Assembly (NCBI GenBank): GCA_947462335.1
Contig: OX381721.1
Span: 40,946,488-41,010,487, forward strand
DNA from: Harmothoe impar
Taxonomy: Eukaryota > Annelida > Polychaeta > Phyllodocida > Polynoidae
DNA: 64,000 nt
Direction of reading: 5' to 3'
How positions within the stretch are numbered: the stretch's first letter is position 1; every line of letters begins with the position of its first letter. Both the position numbers and the translations under genes were made by a program. The notes beneath the pieces are model-generated. The model was given only the letters and a program-made list of their open reading frames with translations, was not told the DNA's origin and did no database searches. This document shows, piece after piece, positions 1 through 11,830 of the stretch.

Positions 1-879
1 ATTAAGCTCAGAAGGCTCAGGCCATGGACTGTTACCTGACCGTGTCAGCATGACATTAGTCATATGTGACAGGTGCTATAAAGGGGCTGTTCTAAATATA
101 GCTGCATGGGATACCCATTGCATATAATGTAATTATGTTGGTATGTCCTTTAGGTTTCCAGCAATTATTTTCACTATCAAAGAAAGGGAGGCTCCCCTCT
201 GGTAGCAAAAATTCAATTAGTAGGTTGAATCCTCTGAATAAAGGTCCGACACTGCATCAAGTTACTTTCTCTATTCAAGTTTATCGGTGATTTAAGTTGA
301 TATCAAATTTTCGGTCGTACAGCACCATTCTGCAAACAAATCTTCACAATCATAATAACCATTACATTCTATCCACTATTAACCTAGTTATAAATGTTGT
401 CTTGAATGGCTGTATCCCAGAACAGGGGTCTCAATATTACTGTCACTATTTCCCAAGAATATTGTAGCAGCAGCGGTAGCCATGCCGATGTATGAGGTGT
501 TTCTAGATCGATACCAAAGTGTGTGTAGATCACACAAACAAGAATCCATGGCATTGAGCAGAAAATCTGTTACCTTATGGAGAAAGCTAGCCGTATTTCT
601 GTCAGGATCACTAGGGTTTTCTTTTTTTTTCTTTTTTAAAATTTTGTTCTGATATAACGGCCCTTTGAAATGAAATTAGATAATGAATTATTTTATTTAA
701 AGAATTTAGATTCAAAACAACATAAACGCCATTTTCCAAAAAGAGACAAAAATCTGACCAACTTCTGGGTTAGGGGGATGGCATCTGTTACCAAAATATT
801 ATAACTGACCCAAGTGGGTGTTTACATAAAGGCACTATGTGCGCCTCAATTCTGGGATGGAGTTACATCGTTTTGCATT
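1..879. other. Non-coding; truncated start of the duplicated module
   Basis: No credible reading frame. Positions about 8-50 match segments near 7450-7500 and 11780-11820 (shared core AGGCCATGGACT followed by a GTGTCAGCA motif), so the window opens inside a copy of the module that recurs across it. The rest, including a T-rich tract near 620-640, shows no further structure I can name. Confidence 0.55.
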
Positions 880-1504
880 TGTGGCCAGATGAGGGAAAAC
901 ATGCCTCCAGGGGGGAAATGGCTTTTCAAAGTTTATGTTACAGGCTTTAAAATGAGATATCGTGAGTTAAAATATCCCAAGTAGTTTTGCTGTAACTGCT
1001 TGTCAAACCGGGGTTCGTGTGGACAACTGAAAATGGCAAATAAGCTCTAAATCCACTATATCCTATTATAAATACTAATAATGCAAAAAATACAGTTTTG
1101 TTGAAAAATAACCAATGACATCTGATGTTTTTATCATAAAGTTGGTTCTAGAGGGAATTTCTGAGGTCTGTTTTAAATATAGAGTTTCTTGTGAAAATTT
1201 CAAAAACATTTGTGGCAAAAAATTCCCATTTGGAATAATGGAGTGTTTCCATGGCAACCAGAAATTGTCATATATGCTAATTTTCCATGTTTCCATGGCA
1301 ACAAATGTTCTTTTTGCATTCCAAAAATGGAACATTTTCAGTGGAGATGGAATAATTCTAAGCATATCACTGGATTCCCCATGAAAAATTGATCTTAAAA
1401 ATTTTTTAGTATATTTTTGTGTTTTACCAATATGCTGCCCCCTGGTGGCCAAAACCAGTACTAAAAATCCCCCCTGGAGGCACGTTTTCCCCTGATGGCC
1501 CACA
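880..1504 (+). mobile_element. TA-flanked MITE, copy 1 (TGTGGCC...GGCCCACA)
   Basis: A 625-bp non-autonomous element with terminal inverted repeats: the start GTGGCCAGATGAGGGAAAAC mirrors the end, which reads CCCCTGGAGG, CACGTTTTCC, CCTGATGGCC. It aligns along its whole length with 37473-38099 and, more weakly, with 39975-40587. The internal TTTCCATGGCAAC motif occurs twice. Flanking dinucleotides are TT on both sides, versus TA at the other copies. The open frames inside are accidental; no transposase is encoded. TA targets and short TIRs fit a Tc1/mariner-type mobiliser, but that is inference. Confidence 0.85.
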
Positions 1505-1724
1505 TTTAGAGATGAAATAACACATTCTGTTACTGTCAATCATGGAGCACGTTACTAATGATGTCTTACTTAAATTTTACAAGAAATTTATGGCCAGGAA
1601 ATTAACCCAGTGACCACAAATCACAAAGGCGCTTATTGTTAAGCCCTGCAGAGAATAATTTGGGGCCTGTGCCCACCGAGAAGGGATAAGGAAAATCACC
1701 ATCATTAGGTAAAATTGAGCTCCT

Positions 1725-2335
1725 TTGGCACAATAACCCCATTAAGGAGATCCCTCACAAGGACATAATTAGCTGACCGCATTAATGAAAATCATCCGTA
1801 AAATTCCACAGTCACTTGATCATCATCAGATCTATATATCTTTTTGGACAAAAAAATCGAATTACACTCATTACCAGGTACCTTCCTTTAAAGAAAAGTC
1901 TTATAAGGGTTTTATTTCCTCGTCCTCATTATCTGCCTGGGTGTTGGGTCACAAATCTAACCGAAATGACTTCAATTGACAGGGGGTTACTGGATCAGCT
2001 ACAAATTAGGTTGCGAGATTGATGGATCGCCAATTTGCATGCCATGTGTAGTTTTTTCCGTACAATTATTTTAGGTTTCATCAAAGGGTTGTCTGTGGTG
2101 ATAAGGATGGCCATGCAAGAAACAGAGATAAACCCACATGCTACTGAAGGCATCTTGGCCATGAACATATCAATATGTGATCCATTATACTAACACCAGG
2201 ATACTTATGTTCCCCACTGCTCACTCATCAAACAGGGTGCCATGGTTTCATGAACATATTGTCTGTAAAATAAACATGCCGAGCATGTGCGAGGACAAAA
2301 AATATAGGAACATCTTGACAGCAATAAAAGAAAAG
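1725..2335 (+). repeat. Module block beta, copy 1
   Basis: Collinear with 7617-8150 over nearly its whole length, for example ATTATCTGCCTGG followed by a GGTTACTGGATCAGCT-type segment, then CCACATGCTACT and GAGGACAAAA. Weaker copies lie at 12120-12277 plus 13803-14040, at 30285-30620 and at 53725-53900. Small indels break any shared reading frame, so this behaves as non-coding duplicated DNA. Confidence 0.75.
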
Positions 2336-2439
2336 CTAGTAAATATCACACTAGAAAATGTCCAGAAAATGCCCCAGAAACTTTTTCGAGCCATGACACA
2401 AGAATGGCACGATTTGCATGCATTTAACATGCATTTATC

Positions 2440-2700
2440 AAACTAGAGTGTATTATGATTAGTGCTTATACCAGTAGAGAAAGGTTCAAGATACATCACA
2501 CTATATGAATTTATGGATGACAAATAATATTGAATTTCTGTTCCATGGTGTGGAAATAGGTGTTTCTGCATGTGTAGAGCCAACAACCTAGAATACCTCC
2601 CCACTATAATTGGAGTTTGGTAAGTAGATTGGCAGAGTCTGGGAGAATTCCCTTTGGTACCATTACTGTTGTTCAATGACTGCAAATAATGTGCCATCAA
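2440..2700 (+). repeat. Module block zeta, copy 1
   Basis: Matches 9209-9400: both run CACTATATGAATCTATGGATGACAAA (C/T variants), TTCCATGGTGT, AGAAATAGGT, then GAGATTGGTAAG..GAGATTGGCAGA and TGTTGTTCAATGACT. The minus-strand open frame over this block (2757-2443) is not preserved in the second copy. Confidence 0.7.
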
Positions 2701-2929
2701 CTTCCTTGAATGGCCAAAAGAATCCAAGGGGCAGCAATTAAAAGGGGGAAAAACCATGATTCTATTCTAGGTCGGATTCTTGGGAATACCAGGGATGAGT
2801 CTTATTGCAATGACTCATAGCATACGCCAGCTTCTATGACGATCAAGAAAGGATTCACTTAAAATGCTTGGCCCTAAAGTCGGATACCCCATTAAGGTAC
2901 ATAATATGTGCATGGGGGAAGTAATCTAA

Positions 2930-3205
2930 TGCTTTCATAGTATTCCTAGACCATGAAAATGTGGATTTAGACTCATTAAATGACTCAATATCATCATTTC
3001 TCACCAAGATATGGCCAAAAATTGTAATTCTCGGTAATGGCTGCCCTGATAGAGTATGATATAAGCATGGAAAATAAAATTTGATGCTGCAATAGTATTC
3101 CTAGACCCTGAGAATGTGGATTTATACACCTTAAATGACTGAATAACATCATTTCTCACCAAGATATGGCCAAAATCATGATTTTCGGTAATGGCTGCCA
3201 TTATC
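2930..3205 (+). repeat. 155-bp tandem duplication (two copies)
   Basis: TAGTATTCCTAGACC begins near 2938 and again near 3093. Both copies continue through GAATGTGGATTTA or its variant, CATCATTTCTCACCAAGATA and GGTAATGGCTGCC. The copies differ by scattered substitutions, so the duplication is not recent. Confidence 0.75.
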
Positions 3206-3544
3206 GAGCCCTATTTCAACGAAAAACGATTTGTGTGCGTGGCATCCACCCTAAACCTGATCAGTAGGGGTCATACTACAAGTCTGGCATGGATGCCACC
3301 CTCTAACATTCCGTTCCTCATATGGTGTTATTTCAAAATTCTGCCTCCAGTCTACAAGGTTTAATTTGCAGTAGGTAATATTTAGTGGGGCAAGACAGCA
3401 AAAGGCTATGCAATGACAATTATACGCTAATAAAAGAGAAAGAAATATAATTTCATATCTATAAAGTCACAACAGCGAATATTACATCAATTCTTAGATA
3501 AGTATGACTAGGTCAGAGAACTTATGTAAATGTGATTAGATGTT

Positions 3545-3800
3545 CTTATGCTACTGTATTCTGTCTGATGCTGCCTATGTGTCCATGGAATGTATACATC
3601 CAGACATTCAACTCCTGTAGCTGGTCGAGCTATCTGAGTACCATTGCTGTTATCTGCACTCAACCATTGAAATGGAGTGGCAATGAACTTGGAATTAATG
3701 ACCCCATAAAACATAAATTCAAGCACTTGTAAAATCAGTAACACGCAAACACTATAGATTACATTACATGATGGCAGATAATCTAAATAACAGCTTGGGA
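3545..3800 (+). repeat. Module block gamma, copy 1
   Basis: Shares with 9775-10060 and 31405-31640 the series GCTACTGTATTCTGTCTGATGC (variants), a short pyrimidine-rich stretch, then GGATTACAT.. and GATGGCAGATAATC..TTAACAGC. The start of the same block recurs at 48745-48830. Opposite-strand open frames here are chance. Confidence 0.65.
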
Positions 3801-4250
3801 GGTATTATGGGCAAGAACTGCTTTGTGGGGGGTTTTCCCAAACATTAGAATTCTGTTTTCATATCTTTTGGTAAGATGCACTTGTTCCACTGATATCTGA
3901 TCTTAAGCACAATGGGCTAAGAACACCCTGTGTTGGTGTTCTGCTAGGGGCCTAAGGTTTTATAATCCTTGTCATGGATATTTTCTTCAAATTATAACAC
4001 CTGTGATACAGAGGTATATCAGATTTTGATAACATTTCCTGTCACCCATTGCAATATTGGAATTGTCATAGTTTAGATAGTATAGGTGTAACCATCATGA
4101 GAAAAGGCTTGAGCATTATAGGATATTGTCAATAGAGTCAGTATATTTAAAAAAACTAATCTAATTAAATGGACACTACAGTGTATACATGAGGATGATG
4201 TCTGGTAACACAACCTCTTCCCTATCTACACTATTATAAATCCAGTCTAA
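3801..4250. other. No feature recognised
   Basis: AT-rich sequence with no open frame of note, no clear inverted repeat and no match that I can see elsewhere in the window. Confidence 0.5.
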
Positions 4251-4593
4251 AGCTATGTCTTATGAACTTGGGCCAATGTTTTCGTCTCTGACTAGGTGCC
4301 CTCTCTGACCGGGTGCCATCTCTGACTTGGTGACATCTCTGACCGGCCTGAATAAAAATGGGTTGCTTAGGGCAGATGGTGATAAAAATGGGCAACTAAT
4401 TACAACTAGTTATAACATCCATTAACCTTTTCTGCCAAATTGGATCTACATCTGCCCTAAATAAACCGTTTCCATTCAGGCCGGTCAGAGATGGCACCCG
4501 GTCTGAAATGGCACCCGGTCAGAGATGGCACCCAGTCAGAGATGGCACCCGATCAGAGACGAAAACATTGGCCCAAGTTCGTGAGACACAGCT
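4251..4593 (+). mobile_element. Hairpin MITE whose TIRs are mirrored 17-bp arrays
   Basis: A 343-bp element. The left end AGCTATGTCTTATGAACTTG is the inverse complement, with few mismatches, of the right end CAAGTTCGTGAGACACAGCT. Inside each end sits a tandem array with a 17-bp period: about 3.5 units of TCTGACCGGGTGCCATC on the left and about five units of the complement on the right, meeting GGCCGGTCAGAG and its mirror. Flanks share CTAA (4 bp, possibly TCTAA), a probable target duplication. It has no coding capacity. Confidence 0.85.
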
Positions 4594-4616
4594 CTAAGTT
4601 GACTTCTAGTGCTTTA

Positions 4617-5240
4617 CAGAGTGATCAAATAGACGATGGCTAATGAAGTTCTTGATGTTGTACTCTCATATTACTCTGATGTTGTCTATCATTTATAAGG
4701 GTACATTATGGCCAGGTTAGGTTACAAAATGCAGCCCTCAGGTGAGATAGCATGCAATCTCTGGTTAAGATATTATCCTAGCGATGTTAAATCGTAAGCA
4801 TCTCTGTTTTCATAAAATCATTTGAATGCCTGCCACCTCACCAGATGCCTAAAGGTTGGTGTCTAATGACAAATTGGCTTTTAGATAGCATACTCCCACC
4901 TTCCACCTGATAGGCAAAGAAATGATCCACTTAAAGGTTGCCTCATCCTGCTCTACAAAGGTCTTCCCCTTAATCAGCATCAGGGCTAACCACACATGTA
5001 CATACAAAGTTGACGGTAAGTTCCGTCAGTGACAACACTTAAAGGTCATTGCAGCATTATGAACTGCTACCTGCTGAAATAAGTCTACTTTATCCTGATA
5101 GTCCAGCATAAAGTTGGGATCTTCAGCAAATCTAATGTTCTGGATGACACATTCATCCTTTAATAACTATCCATAGAGTATAAACACTTCCAGGGTAATG
5201 TCCAATATTAAACATTGAGCAATTTCTACTTTATATGATA
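4617..5240 (+). repeat. Module blocks delta and kappa, copy 1
   Basis: Positions 4617-4745 match 10490-10600 (GTACTCTCATATT-CTCTGATG, then TATAAGGGTACA or similar). Positions 4940-5240 match 17380-17720: both read CCTGCTCTA, CACTTAAAGGTCAT, TGGGATCTTCAGC, then a run ending AATAAACAC. This second match ties copy A of the module to copy C, which is now interrupted by younger insertions. Confidence 0.65.
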
Positions 5241-5460
5241 ACCAGCAGGATGTCCGACGTCTGAACATAATTATGTATCCACCCCTCTTTTATTCTCATG
5301 ATGAAATGTATATCTAAATGTAGACTACAGATGATGCTTAGAATGTCATAAACAAATGTCTTGACACTATTAAGGGTCACTACGATCATACTTCAACTGA
5401 TAAATTTGTATCAGCATGAAGAGCCTTCTTCAGTATCAGCCACTGCCTCAGCTATTCACC

Positions 5461-6300
5461 CATAAACAAGCACTTGTTTGTGGTTAGCCTTAAGTGGTTC
5501 CTTCATAGGTGGAAAGTATTCGCCCATAAACTGACCATAATCTGCAATCACAGGCTGAGGTCCCTTCCAATGGCAGAGTGTGGCCACTGCCTGACCACAG
5601 ATCACTTTCCCTCTCCGGGCCTGTCTTCATCAAACATCCATTAACCTCTACCACAGACCGATTCTCTAGGAGAGGCTTAATTTCCGTTATAGAGTATCGA
5701 ATACTGTGGAAAAAACGCAAAGCATTGGCTTTGTTTGAAAAGTTGACATCTTTAGTGAAAGAAGACAAGTGTTTGCTGAGTTAAATTTGAAAAGTGTATG
5801 ACCCTTAATACTGATTTAAACTTTTTGACAGAAAGACATTCTGAATGCTCAAGAAGTATGATTTACACTTTGTCTCTCTTTTCTTGAGAAAATTACTGCA
5901 GTGAGATGCTTTCTTACCAAGAAAAAGAAAGATGTATCAAAACATGGCAATCGTGACCATGCCAATATGTTCCTCAGCCATCATTCTCCACTAAAATGGG
6001 GAAATCCCTCACCCACTTTGGTGTCCCCAACTTAAGGTGCTCCAATTCCATGTTCCAAAACATTGCAAAGAACAACGCTTTTCTCTGAATAGAAAAAGCA
6101 AAGAAACCACAGAGAGGCATGAAATCCATTCATTGAGGATTGGTCTACAATCGCTGGGACCCCTCATGCTCACTGTACACAATGGTTCTTATGGCCTCTG
6201 CAAACAGTTCTGCTATCCTTTCAGGCATGACTTCAGGAAAAACACTGTTGCTTTGTCATCCAGGTTGAGTAGAGCAACATTGTTTAGAGAAAATGATTTG
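5461..6300 (-). pseudogene. Decayed protein-coding remnant, family not recognised
   Basis: Read on the minus strand, several stretches look protein-like but lie in different frames and are broken by stops. Near 6285 one finds NNVALLNLDDKATV; then, one frame over, PEVMPERIAELFAEAIRT near 6235-6180. Further on is LENRSVVEVNGCLMKTGP (about 5660-5610), followed after another frame change by GPQPVIADYGQFMGEYF (about 5560-5505). The order and polarity are consistent, as expected for one former coding region with frameshifts and stops. I do not recognise the family; a transposon-borne gene or a processed host gene are both possible. The 92-residue minus-strand frame at 5768-5490 is one fragment of it. 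No second copy was seen in the window. Confidence 0.35.
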
Positions 6301-7244
6301 TTATGCTTTGTGTGCTTACAAGGCACTTATGGAAGCTTGTTTCCCTGTTACACTCCTTATTGGTTTGGAAAGTAAGAATTTTTGGAGTTGCAATAACACA
6401 TTCATAAACATCTCTGTATCTAATGAAAAGGTCAAATCTACTAAGATTTATCAACAAATTTGATTGAAGTCAGTTCAGTTTGACAATACAATAACCTTAC
6501 CGAAAATGGGCCAGTTGGTATTAAAACATCCATTGTAAACAACTCTCTTATGGGGCAGGATATTCAATAGGGGACCGTAGTTCATGGTGCACAAAAGTCC
6601 TTTTCCCCAATACATGTCACATGTGTTGTCCCATTTGTAGGATACAATCTTAAAAACCTAGAAATAGTGAACTCTAATGACTGTATGGTCACGGTATTAA
6701 AGCATATTACAGGAACAAAATTATTATGAACGAGTATGATAAAGGTATGCCGGAATATGCATGAGTAATCAACTTTACGCACTTGTAGTTTGAGCTCATA
6801 GCAATACATGCGTTGAAGTGGAAAGCAAAGGCCACTTTTAAAAATATTGAACATGACATATATCTCAGATCAGCATTAAACTAACATTTATTTCACTATG
6901 CAATAGTTCAAATATCCTAGTGTATTTTCCTATTGCCAAATCTTCCAACAAAGAAGCCTTGAGCAGCCAGAAAGATGAAATATGCAAAACGCTACGGGAC
7001 TCCTATCATATCATCATAATCAGTATGATATTCCTAAGTTTGTATTCCAACAATCATCTATACCTTCCTGTGTGTACTGCACAATGTTAAACACTCAGCA
7101 TGTGCATCGATCTATAGATTTGATAAGTGCACCTGTTCTGGGTACTACTACAAGTATTATGTATAGTCCCTTTAACAGGTCTATGGTCACTCAATACATC
7201 TTTCATCAACTTAGTAGGTGAGAGGATCTGGTTTGAAGCTACCA
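6301..7244. other. No feature recognised
   Basis: AT-rich with short accidental open frames only. Near 7130-7190 a TTTAACAGGTCTATGGTCA motif resembles the lead-in to the module block at 41897 (TTAAACAGGTCTGTGGTCCA), so the start of the next module copy may lie slightly upstream of 7245. Confidence 0.5.
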
Positions 7245-7510
7245 TATGTTACTATGAATATATGGAGTAGTTCAAATCAATAAGGGAACACATGGGAACT
7301 ATAGGAGAACTACACTGTGTTGCCTCTCATTAAACTGACTCACAGAGACCTATTCCTGTCTGGTCGCTAACCACATGGGTCCCCTCTCATTATGTACTAA
7401 ACCTCAGGTGCTCACCCGTATCCCATCACCATCGATACCTTACAGAAGAGGCTTTATTTGGATCAGAAGGGTCAGGCCATGGACTGTTTTTACCTGGCTG
7501 TGTCAGCAAC
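7245..7510 (+). repeat. Module block alpha, copy at 7.2 kb
   Basis: Contains AATAAGGGAACACATGGGAA, CACATGGGTCCCCTCTCATT, ATGTACTAAA and CAGGCCATGGACTG. The same ordered words appear at 11600-11830, 29399-29790, 39380-39560 and 41900-42285. This block marks the repeat boundary best because it is present in six places, including the first 50 bases of the window. Confidence 0.75.
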
Positions 7511-7516
7511 ACATCT

Positions 7517-7582
7517 CAAAGTGGGGTAAAACGTGCCTTCGGAGGAATTTTTAATTCTGGTTTTTACCACCAGGAGCCACCT
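7517..7582 (-). mobile_element. Terminal fragment of the TA-flanked MITE
   Basis: AAAACGTGCCTTCGGAGGAA followed by a TTTTTAATTCTGGTTTTTACCACCAGG-like stretch is the inverse complement of the right end of the elements at 880 and 37473. Only about 65 bp remain. Orientation is opposite to the full copy lying between the same module blocks near 880, so it is either a separate insertion or an inverted remnant. Confidence 0.65.
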
Positions 7583-7616
7583 TCATCATTGTTTTCATAG
7601 GGAAATCTGTGCTCTT

Positions 7617-8150
7617 TTGGCACAATTACCCTATTAAAGAACCCCCACAGCAGTAATCATCAACTGGCAGCATAATGGAAATTATTTGTAAAAACTTGCA
7701 GCCACTTGACAGTCATCAGGGTTTATCTTATTGGACAAACAGAATCAATTAATACTTATTACCAGGTATCTTCCCTCTTTGTGAACTTTTAGAGTGTTGT
7801 TATAAAATTTCCTCTTTCTCATTATCTGCCTGGATGTTGCGTCACAAATTTAACAGAAATGACTCACATGACAGGGGCTACTGGATTAGCTGCGAATTAG
7901 GTTGCCAAGTTGATTGATCCACAATTGTCTTGTCATGAGCCCATTTGCTGTACAAGGTTGCAATGTCCTACTGAGATAAAGCCACATGCTACTTTAAGCA
8001 TCTTAGACTTGAATATGTCAATATGTGATACCAGAGTAGATTCTCCATTGCTAGCTCACCAGTTCTATGGTTTCGTAAGCCTTTTGTGAAATAATTATCT
8101 GGAACATACATGTGTGAGGACAAAAGTAGAAACATTTTGGCAGCAATAAA
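7617..8150 (+). repeat. Module block beta, copy 2
   Basis: Best partner of 1725-2335, with GGCACAATTACCC, TTACCAGGTATCTTCC, TTATCTGCCTGG, CCACATGCTACT and GTGAGGACAAAA in the same order. Divergence is substitutions plus small indels throughout, so the duplication is old. Confidence 0.75.
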
Positions 8151-9208
8151 TAAATCATGCCATATCTAATTGTTTCCATTACTTAATCTTTATCAAACTA
8201 GCTTAATTGATCAATTTCAGTATCATTATAAAAAAGGCAACTGTTTAAGGTCTAAGAATGCAAGTAAGATTATCAACTTCCTTTTGTGTAAACAGTCTAT
8301 ATCAAAGCCTACATGCAGACTAATGTGCACCTTTGATCTTAATAACGCTGAGTGTTTTCACACTGGATGTGTACTATCTACTACTGAATCAAATAAGTGG
8401 ACTCATGACGCTCTAGGGACTCATTTTGATAACTTAGATTTCGGAATTTCATTACAAATATATTTGGCGGGCAGAAGCAAAAGAAAGGAGGTAGATTGAA
8501 AATACCAAACATCTCGGCCAAGTTGTCAGAATAGTCTCTGACCGTGCCTTGGACCCTTGGCCAATCAGAGTCTGGACCCCAAGACACCCCTTAGGCCATT
8601 TTGTCCTGATAAATTGGGTTACAGATCCGCCGGCGACAACCTTTTTCTTTTTAAGTTTACCTCTCCCCGCTGGGATATTTTTAAAAGAATTTGACAAACA
8701 TTCTTTTGAAAAGAGGTACATCATGAGCAGCAAAAACTCTACATGAGCCTTTCAATTTGCGATATTGTTTTTTGTTACCCAGCTCCTCCTGCATGTAGGC
8801 CGACCTTGTTTCCCTTCCTCCGCCCAAGATATTTGCTATACAAGCCCGAAATCCAAGTTGAGGTTCAAATTGAGGTTGTAACATGTAAACACCTACCTTG
8901 AAACCTTTGTTCTGGGCTTGTTGCATGGCACATGAGAGTTGAGAATGGACATTTCTAATAGGTTTATGTTACATTCTGTCAACCAAGGTATAGCCCCCAC
9001 ATCTCCTCATCTGCAGTTCACACCGAACGGCCCAGCAGTGCACACTTTGATCTTAATAACAACGTGGCATATATATACGATATTAGATCTAGGTTTAATC
9101 ACTTAGGGTGTTTTGTATTGCAAGTAACACTATATATAGGGATGCCCTTTGCGAACTAGGATTAATCTTGAGGAGTGATTATGAGTAAAGTGAATCTAAC
9201 ATCTAAAA
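8151..9208. other. Unassigned; includes an unexplained GC-richer stretch
   Basis: 8440-8960 is less AT-rich than its surroundings and carries overlapping open frames of 65-93 codons on both strands (for example 8733-8452 minus). None has a motif I recognise, there is no paralogous copy in the window to test conservation, and no terminal repeats bound it. It could be an inserted transposon fragment. Short GATCTTAATAAC segments recur at 8335 and 9051. Confidence 0.35.
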
Positions 9209-9400
9209 AACACTATATGAATCTATGGATGACAAACATTAATCCTCTCTTCCATGGTGTAGAAATAGGTTTTTCTACAGCTTGAAACCCCATAACCCAG
9301 AATAACTTCCCACTGTAATTGGAGATTGGTAAGGAGATTGGCAGAATCTGGTGGAATTCCCTTTAGTGTTGTTCAATGACTACGTAATTTGGTATCAAAT
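9209..9400 (+). repeat. Module block zeta, copy 2
   Basis: Partner of 2440-2700, retaining CACTATATGAATCTATGGAT, TTCCATGGTGTAGAAATAGG and GAGATTGGCAGAATCTGGTG. Confidence 0.7.
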
Positions 9401-9774
9401 TACTACTGTCAGAAATATTTTGGAGAACGAGGGTTGCTAAACACACTAATACTTTTCTAGGATCTGTTTTAAAGGGGAATCAATGTGTAATATTAAATAA
9501 TGCATTGGCTTAGAAATAGAATGATATCAGATTCCCCTTACTCACAAATGTTTCCAGTCAGTGCAGGCCCAGGGACAGTACACTTCACTTGTCCTGGTGT
9601 GTGTACAGCGAGTATATGTCTAGATATTACAGTTTACTTTGGTACAGACTAGTTTCCTGATTCAGGAATGAGACACCCGATAGTTGCTGTGTTCTTCTAA
9701 GAATAAAAAGAACAGGTAACTCTAACACTTGGAAACTGCCTTTTGACTTGCTCCTCAACATAGATCATATGAAC

Positions 9775-10060
9775 CGTTACAACTGTATGCTGTCTGATGC
9801 ACTTTGTATGTTTTTCATGCACCAACAGAGATACCAAGACTCAACTTTCATATTCAGGAATACATTCAGACACTCTACATACTGTACTCACTCCAGGTTC
9901 CATTGCTGCTACCTGCCCTACGTGGCCACCATTGATAATGAGCGATAATAGGTGGTCATGGGAAGTCAGCTACTTGTAAAAAGATGTGTAACACGCCACT
10001 CGCCACCATTATGGATTACATCTCACGATGGCAGATAATCCAATTAACAGCTCAGGGGTT
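9775..10060 (+). repeat. Module block gamma, copy 2
   Basis: Partner of 3545-3800 and 31405-31640. The segment ATGGATTACATCTCACGATG then GCAGATAATCCAATTAACAG aligns with GATTACATTACATGATGGCA then GATAATCTAAATAACAGC in copy 1. The block ends before a stretch (10061-10489) with no recognisable feature. Confidence 0.65.
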
Positions 10061-10489
10061 ATTGCCCAGGGGGGTATTACAGCAGGAACTGCTTTTTTGG
10101 ACAGCTTTTGAAGCATGAATGCTGTGTTCATTCTTTATTTGTTTTACGATGCACACGTTAATTTTGTCCTGTTCAGATGAAATCATCAGCGCAAGGAACA
10201 AAGAAAGCTTTATGTTTGTGTTTCCTTTCTAGGAGAATAATCCTATTGTAATTTTCTTTACAAATGTTTGACAAAATATGCTTGATGTGTTTTTATATTG
10301 TGCATGAAAATGATATTGTTTAAGGAGTTAAGAAGGCTGAGGAAATCAGAAGATACATCTGTATGAAAACGTTTTCCTAATCGGATGACAATTTTCCAGG
10401 TCCTTCAGAAACTTTTGCCTAAAATAATACGTGTGATATATGAGTAGTTTTACATTTTGCTATCAGTCTTAGCTGCTCCAATAGCACCA
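10061..10489. other. No feature recognised
   Basis: AT-rich, without a convincing open frame, inverted repeat or second copy in the window. Confidence 0.45.
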
Positions 10490-10600
10490 TGGAGTGGTCA
10501 AATCGACAATCACGAATCAGGTAGCCATTCTTGGTGCTGTACTCTCATATTGCTCTGATGGTTTCCATCAGTTATATATAGGGCTACACAGTGATGAATT
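10490..10600 (+). repeat. Module block delta, copy 2
   Basis: GTACTCTCATATTGCTCTGA, then a TATAGGGCTACACAGTGATG segment, matches 4650-4745 and loosely 32050-32095 and 49325-49345. 10601-11136 beyond it holds nothing I can identify. Confidence 0.55.
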
Positions 10601-11136
10601 AAGGTTACATAATAATGCCCTGAGTACTTAATTACGTACGTGTCAGAGGTTCGTGGGTTGGAGGGACATCTCCCACATCCAACTGACGTTTCCTGGATGG
10701 GTTCCGACGTTGAGGCTTGGTAATCAAGTAATTACCAGTAATTACTAGGAAACAGTGTAAACAATAAAGTCACTTTCTAAGGCAAAATAAACACCATTAT
10801 AAAGCAATTTTCCTCATCCTTCAAGCCTGCGAGCAATAATACAGGGGGCCCAGCAGGCCTGACCACGTGACGAGACTTAGGTTCCCTATTTGCCATGTCA
10901 CACTCATGCAGTGCTGTATATTGGACTCAGGCAATGTAGAACTATACTATGGGCAACAGAATGTAGCAGTCTCCGCCACCCTCACCAGGTGTAGCTTACA
11001 GGGGTATATAGTTAGCGTTCTTCCCACAATCCAGGCAGTTTCCCTTGTAACCTAACCAACACACATGTAGGAATAATAATATATTCCTATATGTGAGTCG
11101 ATTCCATCTCCCATGTCACATGCATTAAGGGTATAT

Positions 11137-11303
11137 TATAGACAAATGCCAACATGCACCCATTGATACTGTCTCTGATGTATTTCACAAGTGGGGGCTG
11201 GGGCAGCATCCCACAGAGCTGCAGGCTGAGTGGGATGCGCCCCAGCCCTCATGAGTGAAATACATTAGTGTGGTATCAATGTAGTTGGCATTTCTGTTTA
11301 TCC
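11137..11303. mobile_element. Long hairpin, probable foldback MITE
   Basis: Left arm about 11138-11199 pairs with right arm about 11240-11302: AATGCCAAC, ATTGATACTG, TGTATTTCAC and GGGGCTGGGGCAGCATCCCA all have inverse complements in the right arm in reversed order, with several mismatches. The loop is about 40 bp. It has no coding capacity and no clear target duplication. Confidence 0.7.
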
Positions 11304-11599
11304 TTTTATTCAAAGCCATTTAATGAATGAAAAACTTTTTTTTTCTTACGCCATTGAATAAAGACACATTGTATTCAATGGGACCGCTGGATACGGCCCT
11401 TCCAGTACTTAAGTATAGTAAATCTTGTATCTCAAAAAAGAAAGGCCCATTTTAATAAGAATACACAGTACAGATGATTTCCATTTGTCCTGAAAGATGG
11501 ACACCACTCCTTGACTGAGAATCATCTCACCTTGGGAAGGGAAGCCACTGAGAAACTTCTGCTGACAGGACTGTGGTCCCACCACAAATTATTGGTGCT

Positions 11600-11830
11600 C
11601 TATGAGAGCTAGGCCTATGGATAGAAAAGGCGGCTTGGTTCGTAGAAGAAACAGACCTTATTGGTGCCTATTGCTGCCTATTGATGCCTGTTCTCCATCC
11701 ACATGGGTCTCCTCCCTTTATGTACTCAACCTCAGCTCAGGTGCCCTACCCATTTCTCATCTCCACTTTTAAGGAGTGGTTTGATTTGAATGAGAAGGCT
11801 CAGGCCATGGACTCTTACTGTGCAGTGTCA
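11600..11830 (+). repeat. Module block alpha, copy at 11.6 kb
   Basis: Carries CATCCACATGGGTCTCCTCC, TATGTACTCAACCTCAG and GAATGAGAAGGCTCAGGCCA. The last word is closest to the first 30 bases of the window. The 70-codon frame across it (11681-11893) is not kept in the other copies. Confidence 0.7.

Noticed and set aside
1075..1539. 154-codon minus-strand frame
   Set aside because: Falls inside the MITE at 880-1504; the related copies at 37473 and 39975 break the frame.
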